A stretch of 64,000 bases of DNA from Duncaniella muricolitica (GTDB lineage Bacteria > Bacteroidota > Bacteroidia > Bacteroidales > Muribaculaceae). The stretch is from positions 1,798,001 through 1,862,000 of the forward strand of contig CP061009.1 in assembly GCA_025808375.1 (NCBI GenBank), written 5' to 3'. The translations under genes were made by a program, and so were the position numbers. The notes under the pieces are model-generated. The model had not been told where the DNA came from. It was given only the letters and a program-made list of their open reading frames with translations, and did no database searches. Shown here in pieces: positions 52,673 to 60,010 of this stretch; position 1 is the stretch's first letter; each line of letters begins with the position of its first letter.

Positions 52673-54472
52673 TCAGAATGGCGAGTCTTCGCAATCGAAG
52701 TCAAGAGTCGGAGAGAGTGGTATCTTGGGATTGTCAGTACGAATCCAGGGGCGTTTAACTCGTCCGTCGGCGCCACAATAGTCGCGGTGCATACCCGGCA
52801 CTTTCTCTTTCTCCGACCTTACCCAACCGTGTATATGCTCCATGAGGGAGTTGATATACTGCGATGAATAGCGGAATGATGTTCGGATGGCATCGTTCGG
52901 CATTTCGCACTTTATCATCTTCGGAGATACTATTGTCAGCGGTTCAGTGCCTATCTGACGGTATTCGTCATCGATAAATGATGACGGATCAATAGCCCAC
53001 TTCTGCCACTGCGCCCTCTTGCCGAGCGGCCATGAGAAGTATGCTTTTGGAACGAGTCTGTTCAAGAACGCCTCTATTTCATCAAGCAATTCATCTCCGG
53101 CGGCAGTGGTATATTCAGCTTGTCGCCGATTGGCCTCCGATTCCAATTCAGGAGGAAGAAACAGCGTCTCTTCGGCAGTGTAATAGTGATAAGCCTCAGC
53201 CCACAACTGGGGAACCTCGGATTTCAGTGCGTCAATCCATTCCTGAACTTCTCCTGTGCCCCTTATGGGGATAATCCACCAGCGGCGGTTGCCGTTACAG
53301 CTCTGTAGAAACTCTGTCTCGTTGGTCGTTGCGGCAAACACGTTGCTTCGGGGAATCGACTCACTCTTCCGGGCGTATGCCGGGCGCACATCATCGCGGA
53401 CCCGGCTGAGAAACGCTTTGGCTGCCTCAGCATCATGGGCGCGTTTCATGCCGTTGAGTTCCGATATTTCCACAATCCATGCGCCAGTGATATCCTCAAT
53501 CTTCGACTTGTCATCGTGAGCGAATGAGAATGAATCGGAAAACCAGTTCCCGGCGATGATATTCAGAAATGTGCTTTTGCCAACACCCTGCGGCCCTGTA
53601 AACGTGAGTATATGGTCGAATTTGCATCCGGGACTGAAAGCGCGGGCCACCGCGCCGACCATCCACTTGCGTGTCTGCATCCGTGTAAGAGGAGTGTCAT
53701 CGGCACCAAGGTACCGGATTACAACTGTATCGATGCGCTCCACATTATCCCATGTCGCACTCTGTATAAATTCATGCACGGGATTGAAGCCACGCTCCTT
53801 TGATGTGGTTTTGAGCATTTCGAGAATACGCGGCTGAGAGAGCTGAAGCCCATATACATTCTCAATATAAATGGCAATCTTTCCTATCGATTCATCGTCA
53901 ATACGGTTGTCTCGCTCGTTGCAGAAGTCTGGACAGTCGGTAATGTCCTGCTTGGTAAAGCGGTCGAAACGCACTTTTTTGAGCTGTGGGTCGTTGAGTA
54001 GAATCAGTTTGATATTCTGACCTGTTCTTTCAATCTGATTCCTGTCGTTGAGCGATAGCGCCGCCTCCCATTCGTCCGAATTTACATTGACTGATTTATT
54101 CTTGTCTTTTATCACTGTGAGCTTTACCGTTGTGTCCTCGGCGCAGAGTTGCAGCATTGCTTTATATGAGGGGCGACGTTTCGTTGCGGTTTCTTCCTTT
54201 ACAGATTTGTCAAGGTCTCCGAACCTGAATATTCTTACAATTTCAAATGCATTGCAGGGCGCGTTGACCCCACTGATCCAGACAATCTGTTGAACTTCGT
54301 CTGTTTCGAGTGTGACTTCCGGGTTGTATGTAGCGGCATACAACCCGGTGGTTTTATCAAGAAGGAATAGGTCCGCCAGAAATTTTTCAATAGCGGCACG
54401 GCAGGAATATGCACGGCAGAATGTACCTTCCATATCCTTCCTTTCGGACGAAAGTTTATAATCTGCGCTCAT
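52673..54472 (-). CDS. VirE-N / VapE-type primase-helicase
   Basis: A protein of 599 residues from the ATG at 54472; a longer frame upstream lies in the HTH gene. The N-terminal part is a BT4734-like/VirE-N region (GTFCRAYSCRAAIEKFLADLF). The C-terminal VapE helicase has Walker A GPQGVGKSTF, IVEISELNG and NVFAATTNETEFL, followed by the NRRWWIIP sensor. These proteins replicate mobile elements after transfer. AGGAGG lies five bases before the start, inside the HTH gene, and ATGA overlap couples the two. The counterpart in the first element is DUF3987. Confidence 0.8.
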   Translation of the reverse strand: MSADYKLSSERKDMEGTFCRAYSCRAAIEKFLADLFLLDKTTGLYAATYNPEVTLETDEVQQIVWISGVNAPCNAFEIVRIFRFGDLDKSVKEETATKRRPSYKAMLQLCAEDTTVKLTVIKDKNKSVNVNSDEWEAALSLNDRNQIERTGQNIKLILLNDPQLKKVRFDRFTKQDITDCPDFCNERDNRIDDESIGKIAIYIENVYGLQLSQPRILEMLKTTSKERGFNPVHEFIQSATWDNVERIDTVVIRYLGADDTPLTRMQTRKWMVGAVARAFSPGCKFDHILTFTGPQGVGKSTFLNIIAGNWFSDSFSFAHDDKSKIEDITGAWIVEISELNGMKRAHDAEAAKAFLSRVRDDVRPAYARKSESIPRSNVFAATTNETEFLQSCNGNRRWWIIPIRGTGEVQEWIDALKSEVPQLWAEAYHYYTAEETLFLPPELESEANRRQAEYTTAAGDELLDEIEAFLNRLVPKAYFSWPLGKRAQWQKWAIDPSSFIDDEYRQIGTEPLTIVSPKMIKCEMPNDAIRTSFRYSSQYINSLMEHIHGWVRSEKEKVPGMHRDYCGADGRVKRPWIRTDNPKIPLSPTLDFDCEDSPF

Positions 54473-54846
54473 ATGAACCTCCTGTCTTTGGCACTGTTGC
54501 GCATGCCTTTGGTCATCTGCTCCATCTGTTCTTCGATGGAAGGCTGGCCTTTCCGAAGCCCCTCGGCCATCCACTTCCTTAACTCGGAGGGGAGAAAAAG
54601 CAGGTTGCGCCCTGGCTTATAGCATGGTATACGACCCTCCTGAACGAGTGCATAGACCCTTGACACAGACAGTCTAAGAATACTGGCGGCATCTTTGACT
54701 GTTACCATCTCTTCCGGAGCGGTAACGACCATTGGAGCCATAGTGCCTTGCAGTAGTTTGCCGACAGTTTCGGTCAGGGCATCGACTTTTTCTTCAAGCC
54801 GTGCCATAATCTGAGGCATTGCCTCGAATGTTGGTTTTTCAATCAT
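54469..54846 (-). CDS. Helix-turn-helix protein of the second element
   Basis: A 125-residue protein from the ATG at 54846; a start at 54873 would add nine. The N-terminus is a coiled helix (MARLEEKVDALTETVGKLL). A MerR/excisionase-type HTH follows: VKDAASILRLSVSRVYALVQEGRIPCYKPGRNLLFLPSELRKWM. It corresponds to the 395-781 gene. GATAACC repeats lie upstream at 54922-54947, probably its operator or that of the multi-HTH protein. Likely controls the mobilization operon. Confidence 0.8.
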   Translation of the reverse strand: MIEKPTFEAMPQIMARLEEKVDALTETVGKLLQGTMAPMVVTAPEEMVTVKDAASILRLSVSRVYALVQEGRIPCYKPGRNLLFLPSELRKWMAEGLRKGQPSIEEQMEQMTKGMRNSAKDRRFI

Positions 54847-54921
54847 ATTGCGACACGATGGGGATTTGAACATCGTGCCGCAAAGTTCATCGGTTATATT
54901 CCTCCAATCCAGTTATCATCC

Positions 54922-54949
54922 GGATAACCAATGGATAACCGATAACCTG
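54922..54949. repeat. GATAACC repeats upstream of the mobilization operon
   Basis: GGATAACC (54922-54929), GGATAACC (54933-54940) and GATAACC (54941-54947). The 17-base string GGATAACCGATAACCTG (54933-54949) also occurs at 57171-57187, between HTH-C and integrase C. A shared regulator binding both sites is likely. Confidence 0.6.
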
Positions 54950-54953
54950 AATA

Positions 54954-55754
54954 TTATCCGGCTTCTTCTGGCACAGGAAATATATATGGCACCAGCGGTC
55001 GGTTGACTTCGATTATCTGAAGTCGGAACTTTGTAGTAGCGTCGGAATCCTTGAGTCGGCTTTTGATAGTACTGACCGCATAGTTCTGAAGCGTCAGCGG
55101 GAATGAGGCTTTAATCATTTCTGCTGTGGCAAAACCAAAAATTTTCGGACAAGTATCAGGATTATGGATACGACGACACACGTTCCATGCGAAATGGATC
55201 AGGTCAAATTCAAAGACTCCCTGCAATTTTCGCTTCTCTACAACCTCGAAAGGTCCGCAGGTATTCAGTTTCCTGAAATTGTCGAGCAGTTTTTCAATCT
55301 GTTCGTCCGACAGTAGATTGCCGAAAGTTCCGGAGATATAGCCGATGATTTCTTCCGATAGCTCCGCAGTTTTATCATTCTCAACGACTGATACTTCGCC
55401 TTCTTCGCCCTGTCTATCACAAGTGACGGCAATATCGTCTGCTTTAAGTGATTCTGGGGCGTTGCCGGAGTCAACTGTTTTACTTAGGTTTTGTTTTAAT
55501 ACCGCAGCGCACTTTCTTCCGGTTGCAAAAATTGCGGGCATTGCATCATTTACCATCGGTCCCGCCACAAAGACAGCCAAAAGAAACGGTGCTTCATAGA
55601 GAGTGAATATCCAAGCGGCATCAAGCCAGAACAATGCTGTGCCCGGATTTGAGGATGATCCGTTAGTTCCCGCATAAGCTGTCTTCATTGCCATAATCAG
55701 GAAGACAATGGTGATTAATACGGTCATGGTTTTCAATGTGTTGTCGCTTTTCAT
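54954..55754 (-). CDS. Two-span membrane protein of the second element
   Basis: A 266-residue protein. Two N-terminal membrane segments: TMTVLITIVFLIMAMKTAYA (possibly an uncleaved signal) and AWIFTLYEAPFLLAVFVAGP. A soluble charged middle and a helical C-terminal domain (SDEQIEKLLDNFRKLNTCG; EFDLIHFAWNVCRRI) follow. I do not recognise it. It lies between the integrase C terminator and the mobilization operon on the same strand, so it may be an element-specific accessory, for example in entry exclusion or retention; nothing proves this. Confidence 0.5.
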   Translation of the reverse strand: MKSDNTLKTMTVLITIVFLIMAMKTAYAGTNGSSSNPGTALFWLDAAWIFTLYEAPFLLAVFVAGPMVNDAMPAIFATGRKCAAVLKQNLSKTVDSGNAPESLKADDIAVTCDRQGEEGEVSVVENDKTAELSEEIIGYISGTFGNLLSDEQIEKLLDNFRKLNTCGPFEVVEKRKLQGVFEFDLIHFAWNVCRRIHNPDTCPKIFGFATAEMIKASFPLTLQNYAVSTIKSRLKDSDATTKFRLQIIEVNRPLVPYIFPVPEEAG

Positions 55755-55879
55755 ATAATTGTGAGATTTTGAAATTGTCCGACAAAATTACAGAGGATTG
55801 ATTGCTAAAAACGAAATGTTGGACACTTTTTTTAGCCATATCGGTTCACTTTTAGCAACTTCCTGTATTTTTAGTACAA

Positions 55880-55911
55880 AATGGTCCGTTACCGGGCGGT
55901 AACGGACCATT
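55880..55911. terminator. Perfect 14-base-pair hairpin after integrase C
   Basis: AATGGTCCGTTACC (55880-55893) pairs perfectly with GGTAACGGACCATT (55898-55911) around GGGC. On the minus strand it is followed by TTTTG. It ends the integrase transcript and may also act as an insulator. A recombination site is the alternative. Confidence 0.75.
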
Positions 55912-55974
55912 ATCTGCCTATTTGTGAAACGTGAGAACGTCCCACTGTCATTTCAGGGGGAAATCAGGTGCATT

Positions 55975-57087
55975 CTATTTGGGCTTGATTTTAATCTTGC
56001 CGAGAGTCTCAAGCAGTGCGGTCGGAATCTCATGCGTGTAGCGTAGAGTTGTCTCAAGATTCTTATGGGTGAGAGCCTGGCTGACCACGTAGGGATTGCT
56101 GCTCATTGCCATCTGAAGAGTGGCGTAGGTGTGTCGGAAGCAATGGAACGTTATGTGCTTGTCGATGTTCGCTGCCTTTATCCAGTCTGCCAGAGGTTTT
56201 GCCGTAAGTGTTTTCTTGAATCCGGGAAATACTTTGCCTGTCTTCCGCTCTCCGATTAGCTCTATGGCATCCTCGCAAAGAGGAAGGGTTGCTGCAGTCT
56301 TTGTCTTCTGCGTCTTGATTACAACGCATATTCCGATTCCGGCAATCTCCTGAATATTCTTCCAGTCGAGGTTGAGAATGTCACTGAAACGCAGACCTGT
56401 GAGACAGGAGAAGAGCGATGCCCGGCGAAGCACGTCGCTGTCGCAGGGAGTCTGAGCCAGTCGGATAAGCTCGTCCTGATTGAGAAACTCTTTCACGACA
56501 TCATCCCATTCGATGTATTCAAGAAAGTCGTTGACGTTCTCAGTCAGAAGTTTCTCCTTGTATGCTTTTTTGAGCAGCGCGCGGAAGGTCGAGAAATATC
56601 CGGCTGCCGCATTCCGTGATAATTTCTTCTTTGTGTGTTTGAGTTGGTTGGCGTTTAGCAGATACTCGCGGAATCGGCTGCATAGGTCAAGAGTTATATC
56701 TCCGAAGGTGCATTTCCCTCCTGTAAAGATGTGGAAATGTTTGTAGCTGATTCGCCATTTGGTATTGCTTTGCCTTTTGGCATATTCCTCATAATAAGCG
56801 AGAAAATCCTCCTTCTGCTGGCTATGGTCGATGAAACCGAACTGGCGGTTAATCACCTGTTCCTGACGGCGACAGCGCAGAAGTTCCCCTTTCTCAAGCA
56901 TCGTCTGGTTGAAGTCGCGCTGCACCTTGTTGGTCGGGTTGCCATACAGGTAGATTCCAAGATACTCATGGCGCTGCATCTTGTTTGTTTTCGGGTTTCG
57001 GATTGGTGGATAGTAGTCGAAGTACAACGTGATCTTACCCGAATCAAGAAGACGCTGCCGCAAGGCGACTTTAGTGCATATATCCAT
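55975..57087 (-). CDS. int: Tyrosine recombinase (integrase C)
   Basis: A 370-residue integrase with Arg233 (TGLRFSD), His315-x-x-Arg318 (HCFRHTYAT), His341 and Tyr350 (LRYTHE). The N-terminal 200 residues contain the YFDYYPPIRNP and M-RHEYLG blocks common to all three integrases in the window. Its gene is separated from HTH-C by about 100 bases filled with GGTTATC/GATAACC sites. It is presumably the recombinase of the 20.5-kb element between the two direct copies of the shared motif. Confidence 0.9.
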   Translation of the reverse strand: MDICTKVALRQRLLDSGKITLYFDYYPPIRNPKTNKMQRHEYLGIYLYGNPTNKVQRDFNQTMLEKGELLRCRRQEQVINRQFGFIDHSQQKEDFLAYYEEYAKRQSNTKWRISYKHFHIFTGGKCTFGDITLDLCSRFREYLLNANQLKHTKKKLSRNAAAGYFSTFRALLKKAYKEKLLTENVNDFLEYIEWDDVVKEFLNQDELIRLAQTPCDSDVLRRASLFSCLTGLRFSDILNLDWKNIQEIAGIGICVVIKTQKTKTAATLPLCEDAIELIGERKTGKVFPGFKKTLTAKPLADWIKAANIDKHITFHCFRHTYATLQMAMSSNPYVVSQALTHKNLETTLRYTHEIPTALLETLGKIKIKPK

Positions 57088-57129
57088 ACGAGTTTTGTTT
57101 TTGAATGATTTGTTTCGGCGAAGTTCACT

Positions 57130-57187
57130 GGTTATCTCCCGGTTATCAAGTTATTAGACTGTTAACCTGCGGATAACCGATAACCTG
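57130..57187. repeat. GGTTATC/GATAACC site cluster upstream of integrase C
   Basis: GGTTATC at 57130-57136 and 57141-57147, GTTAACC at 57161-57167, GGATAACC at 57171-57178 and GATAACC at 57179-57185: five related half-sites in both orientations. They fill the gap between HTH-C and integrase C and match the repeats at 54922-54947. Likely regulator or recombination-accessory binding sites. Confidence 0.6.
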
Positions 57188-57189
57188 CT

Positions 57190-57954
57190 TCATTTCAGCG
57201 TTGGAGGACGGAGAATCGCATCGATTTCCGACTTCAATATATAGGTATACTTGCCGACTTTCTTACGGCGCAGACCATGGTACTTCACATAGTTGTGAAG
57301 CTGATCATGGGTCAGATTGTATTCTGCGCGCACATCAGAATAGGATATCCAATCATCCTCTTTCGGCGGTTCGGGCTTCGCTGCAAACACCCGGTCGCAG
57401 TGCACCTTGCTCCAAAGCGTCTTCCCCCGGTGGTAGACCTTCGGAATATTGTGAGCCTTTCCTTGGGCGAACACCCACGAATTGCTCACCCCGAACTTCT
57501 CGATAATCTCCTTCGTTGTATAAAACTCTGCTATTGCCTCGCCGTTCTCATCTTTTGCGATTGTCGTTGCTTTCGGTTTTCGTTCATAAGGACGAGCTTC
57601 GATCATTGCGTCAATATCTGCTCTCTTGATTACTGCCCATTGTGAGGTGAGGCGATAGGCTTTGATGGTACCCCTGTAAATGAGATTATAAACTGCTCTT
57701 GGTGTTACATTAAGGATTTGCGCCACTTCAGCAACCGATAGATAGTCTCGGCCGGAGAGTTGGTTTATCTTATTTTCATGAGCAGTAAGCGAATCAAGAG
57801 TTTCAGTGATTTTCTTCTTCTCTTGTCGTTTACGCTCTTTGTAAGCGTGCTCGGCACATCGCTTACAACAATACTGGGTTGTGGCCTTTTGAGCCTCAAA
57901 CTCATTTCCACACCACTGACAGACCTTCTTGATTCTAATGTTTGAAGTTGCCAT
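57190..57954 (-). CDS. Zinc-ribbon protein with three tandem HTH units (module C)
   Basis: A 254-residue protein. Zinc ribbon: Cys12, Cys15, Cys29, Cys33 (VCQWCGNEF, YCCKRC). Three HTH units begin at DYLSVAEVAQILNVTPRAVY, FYTTKEIIEKFGVSNSWVF and WISYSDVRAEYNLTHDQLH; the third unit of modules A and B (WYSVEEV...) is missing, so it has three, not four. Five phased repeats lie upstream (57991-58040). Same orientation as integrase C. Probable regulator of its own gene and of integrase C. Confidence 0.75.
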   Translation of the reverse strand: MATSNIRIKKVCQWCGNEFEAQKATTQYCCKRCAEHAYKERKRQEKKKITETLDSLTAHENKINQLSGRDYLSVAEVAQILNVTPRAVYNLIYRGTIKAYRLTSQWAVIKRADIDAMIEARPYERKPKATTIAKDENGEAIAEFYTTKEIIEKFGVSNSWVFAQGKAHNIPKVYHRGKTLWSKVHCDRVFAAKPEPPKEDDWISYSDVRAEYNLTHDQLHNYVKYHGLRRKKVGKYTYILKSEIDAILRPPTLK

Positions 57955-57990
57955 AACTTTGAGTTAAAATTGTGTCACTCATTGAGCTAA

Positions 57991-58040
57991 TTCGTTGAAC
58001 CCGTATGAACATGCCTGAATGAGCGTGAACGAGTATGAAC
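57991..58040 (-). repeat. Five 10-base phased repeats upstream of HTH-C
   Basis: Plus-strand units of exactly ten bases ending TGAAC, TGAAC, TGAAT, TGAAC, TGAAC. They end 36 bases before the start codon at 57954. Same position and period as in modules A and B, but different sequence. Confidence 0.75.
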
Positions 58041-58169
58041 ATCATCCACTACCGAGTAGAGCGACTTGACTCGGATAGCAGACGAGCAACAAATGTGGTT
58101 CAAAAATGGAGTGAAAAACAGGTATAAACGAGTTCTACCGATTAGTTTGGCAATCTTCAGGTAAAAGAA

Positions 58170-58192
58170 AAGGCGCTCAAACTTAACGCCTT
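58170..58192 (-). terminator. Terminator upstream of integrase module C
   Basis: AAGGCGC (58170-58176) pairs with (A/G)CGCCTT (58186-58192) around TCAAACTTA, with one mismatched position at the base of the loop. On the minus strand TTTTCTTTT follows. Same place as in modules A and B. Confidence 0.7.
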
Positions 58193-58235
58193 GGCTATTA
58201 TCTCAACTTATAGTAGCTTGTCTTTAACTGCCGAT

Positions 58236-58249
58236 TATTTGCCGATGCA
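58236..58249 (-). other. Shared motif, candidate att core (module C)
   Basis: Minus strand TGCATCGGCAAATA, identical to module A's copy and one base different from module B's. Direct orientation with the copy at 37691-37704; inverted relative to 25540-25553. Confidence 0.45.
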
Positions 58250-58426
58250 CACTATATAATCAATTAATAAACAGTGAGTTAGCCTCTTGAAAGGTACAGA
58301 TGGTGGATGTGCTAAGTCGCTTACTTTCAATGATTTATTGTGTGATTGAATTTTGAAAGTGCAATTTGCTTGCAATCAGCGTTTTCGGGCAAATCGTCTG
58401 TACCGCTATGTTCTTGTTTCCGAGAG

Positions 58427-58457
58427 CAAAGTTATACAAAATCACAGAAACTACAAA
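58427..58457 (-). promoter_or_regulatory. Leftward promoter ahead of module C
   Basis: Minus-strand TTTG (58454-58457), 19 bases, TAACTTTG (58427-58434). The RNA would start near 58420, carry the shared motif and reach the terminator at 58170, about 250 nucleotides with no convincing gene. Confidence 0.6.
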
Positions 58458-58507
58458 AATAATCACGGTAAAAAATTACGCTATTCTCCGTAAATTTAAG
58501 GAGAATG

Positions 58508-58539
58508 TTTGGTGGTTTAGCTGCAAATGACTAACTTCG
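58508..58539 (+). promoter_or_regulatory. fic promoter
   Basis: TTTG (58508-58511), 20 bases, then TAACTTCG (58532-58539), one mismatch from TAnnTTTG. The ATG at 58544 is only four bases beyond the -7, implying a nearly leaderless message or that the start lies slightly downstream. Confidence 0.5.
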
Positions 58540-58543
58540 CGGT

Positions 58544-59707
58544 ATGAGACGAACTGTAAGACATAGTGCCTATATATGGCAACGGAAGGATTGGCCGGAG
58601 TTCTGCTGGGACTCTGAGGCGTTGCTTGAACCGCTTAGTAGGCTCAGTCAGTTGCATGGACTCCTGAACGGCAGGATGTCTATGCTTGGATTCAACGAGA
58701 AGTGTCGGTCGCTGTTGTCGGCCATGACTGAGGAGTTGATAAGTTCTTCGGAAATCGAGGGCGTGTTGCTCAATCCGAATTCGGTGCGTAGCAGTATTGC
58801 ACGACGGCTCGGAATCGAGGATGACGGACTATTGGTTGAGGATCATTATGTCGAGGGGTTAGTCGATGTGATGCTTGATGCCGTGCGTAATTGCAGGGAG
58901 CCATTGACAGATGAACGATTATTCAATTGGCACGCTGCTTTGTTTCCTTTTGGGAGAAGTGGTATGCACAGAATCACAGTTGCCGATTGGCGTAGGGGTG
59001 AGGAGCCGATGCAGGTAGTGTCCGGTGCTTTCGGGCATGAGAAAGTGCATTATGAGGCTCCGCCATCAGATGCTGTTCCGGCTGAAATGGAGCGGTTGAT
59101 TGAGTGGTGTAATACAGCCAATCAGTCACCGTTCATCATGGCTGCTGTGGCACACTTGTGGTTTGTGACCATACATCCGTTTGATGACGGCAACGGTCGC
59201 ATAAGCCGCACACTTGCCGATATGCTTCTCGCTCGGCTTGATGAGGATTCGGCGCGATATTACAGTATGTCGGCTGAAATCAACCGCAACAAAAAGGCAT
59301 ATTATGAAGTTCTTGAAAGGACGCAATCATCGACGAAGTCGCTTTGCACCGATAAAAATGATAAAACCGCAAAGAACGGAGGTCTTGATATTACCGAATG
59401 GATGCTGTGGTTCTTTGGCTGTTTGGAAAATGCCATTGTCCGCGCTTCGGGTATAATCGAGCGGACATTGCAGAAAGCGGCATATTGGGATGAGTTCCGC
59501 GATGTTGACATAAATGAGCGTCAGCGCAAAGTTGTCAACCGCCTTTGGGATGGCTTTGAGGGAAAACTGACATCCTCAAAATGGGCGAAGATATGCAGTT
59601 GCTCGCAGGACACAGCATTGCGCGACATCAACGACCTTATAGCGAAAGGCATGCTCCGCAATAGTGGTGAAGGTGGTCGCAGTGCCAACTACCTACTGCC
59701 GGAATAA
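58544..59707 (+). CDS. Fic-family protein with DUF4172
   Basis: A 387-residue protein. The N-terminal DUF4172 region has IWQRKDWPEFCWDSEALLEPLSRLSQLHG. An inhibitory-helix-like SSEIEG (Ser68 to Gly73) fits the (S/T)xxxE(G/N) motif. The Fic core is HPFDDGNGRISR (catalytic His211). A C-terminal winged-helix follows (KWAKICSCSQDTALRDINDLIAKGML). Fic enzymes AMPylate or otherwise modify protein hydroxyls; the inhibitory motif in the same chain suggests autoregulation. The substrate is not known. It may be chromosomal or from the hsd element; it lies just right of the candidate att copy. Confidence 0.9.
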   Translation: MRRTVRHSAYIWQRKDWPEFCWDSEALLEPLSRLSQLHGLLNGRMSMLGFNEKCRSLLSAMTEELISSSEIEGVLLNPNSVRSSIARRLGIEDDGLLVEDHYVEGLVDVMLDAVRNCREPLTDERLFNWHAALFPFGRSGMHRITVADWRRGEEPMQVVSGAFGHEKVHYEAPPSDAVPAEMERLIEWCNTANQSPFIMAAVAHLWFVTIHPFDDGNGRISRTLADMLLARLDEDSARYYSMSAEINRNKKAYYEVLERTQSSTKSLCTDKNDKTAKNGGLDITEWMLWFFGCLENAIVRASGIIERTLQKAAYWDEFRDVDINERQRKVVNRLWDGFEGKLTSSKWAKICSCSQDTALRDINDLIAKGMLRNSGEGGRSANYLLPE

Positions 59708-59772
59708 TCATTTGCTATATGTAAGATTATATTGGTAGTCTCCTTTCGGTTTATCTAATGTTTATTCTTTGC

Positions 59773-59803
59773 TTGAACTTGTGCAAAAAATGCACAAGTT
59801 CAA
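59773..59803. terminator. Inverted repeat after fic
   Basis: TTGAACTTGTGCA (59773-59785) pairs perfectly with TGCACAAGTTCAA (59791-59803) around AAAAA. It is the main structure in the 303-base gap to hsdR and may be the fic terminator or an operator; no T run follows. Confidence 0.5.
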
Positions 59804-59987
59804 TTCTGAGCAAGTTCCCCATATTGGTAAATCCATTTGATGTGACGTTGTGTAATTGGGCATTAAAGTTGAAACAACTCTGAAAATTGACCGAATATCA
59901 GCGAAACTATCTATCTCAAAATTACGAAAATCACAAAGATATATCACTTTTAAGACCCTGAAAGCCATATATCTTGCGAAAATTCAC

Positions 59988-59995
59988 TAACTTTG
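59988..59995 (+). promoter_or_regulatory. -7 box of the hsd operon
   Basis: TAACTTTG matches TAnnTTTG exactly and overlaps the TTG at 59993, so hsdR must start further on, at 60011 or 60029. No good -33 is present. Confidence 0.5.
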
Positions 59996-60010
59996 CATAT
60001 TAAATCCCTA

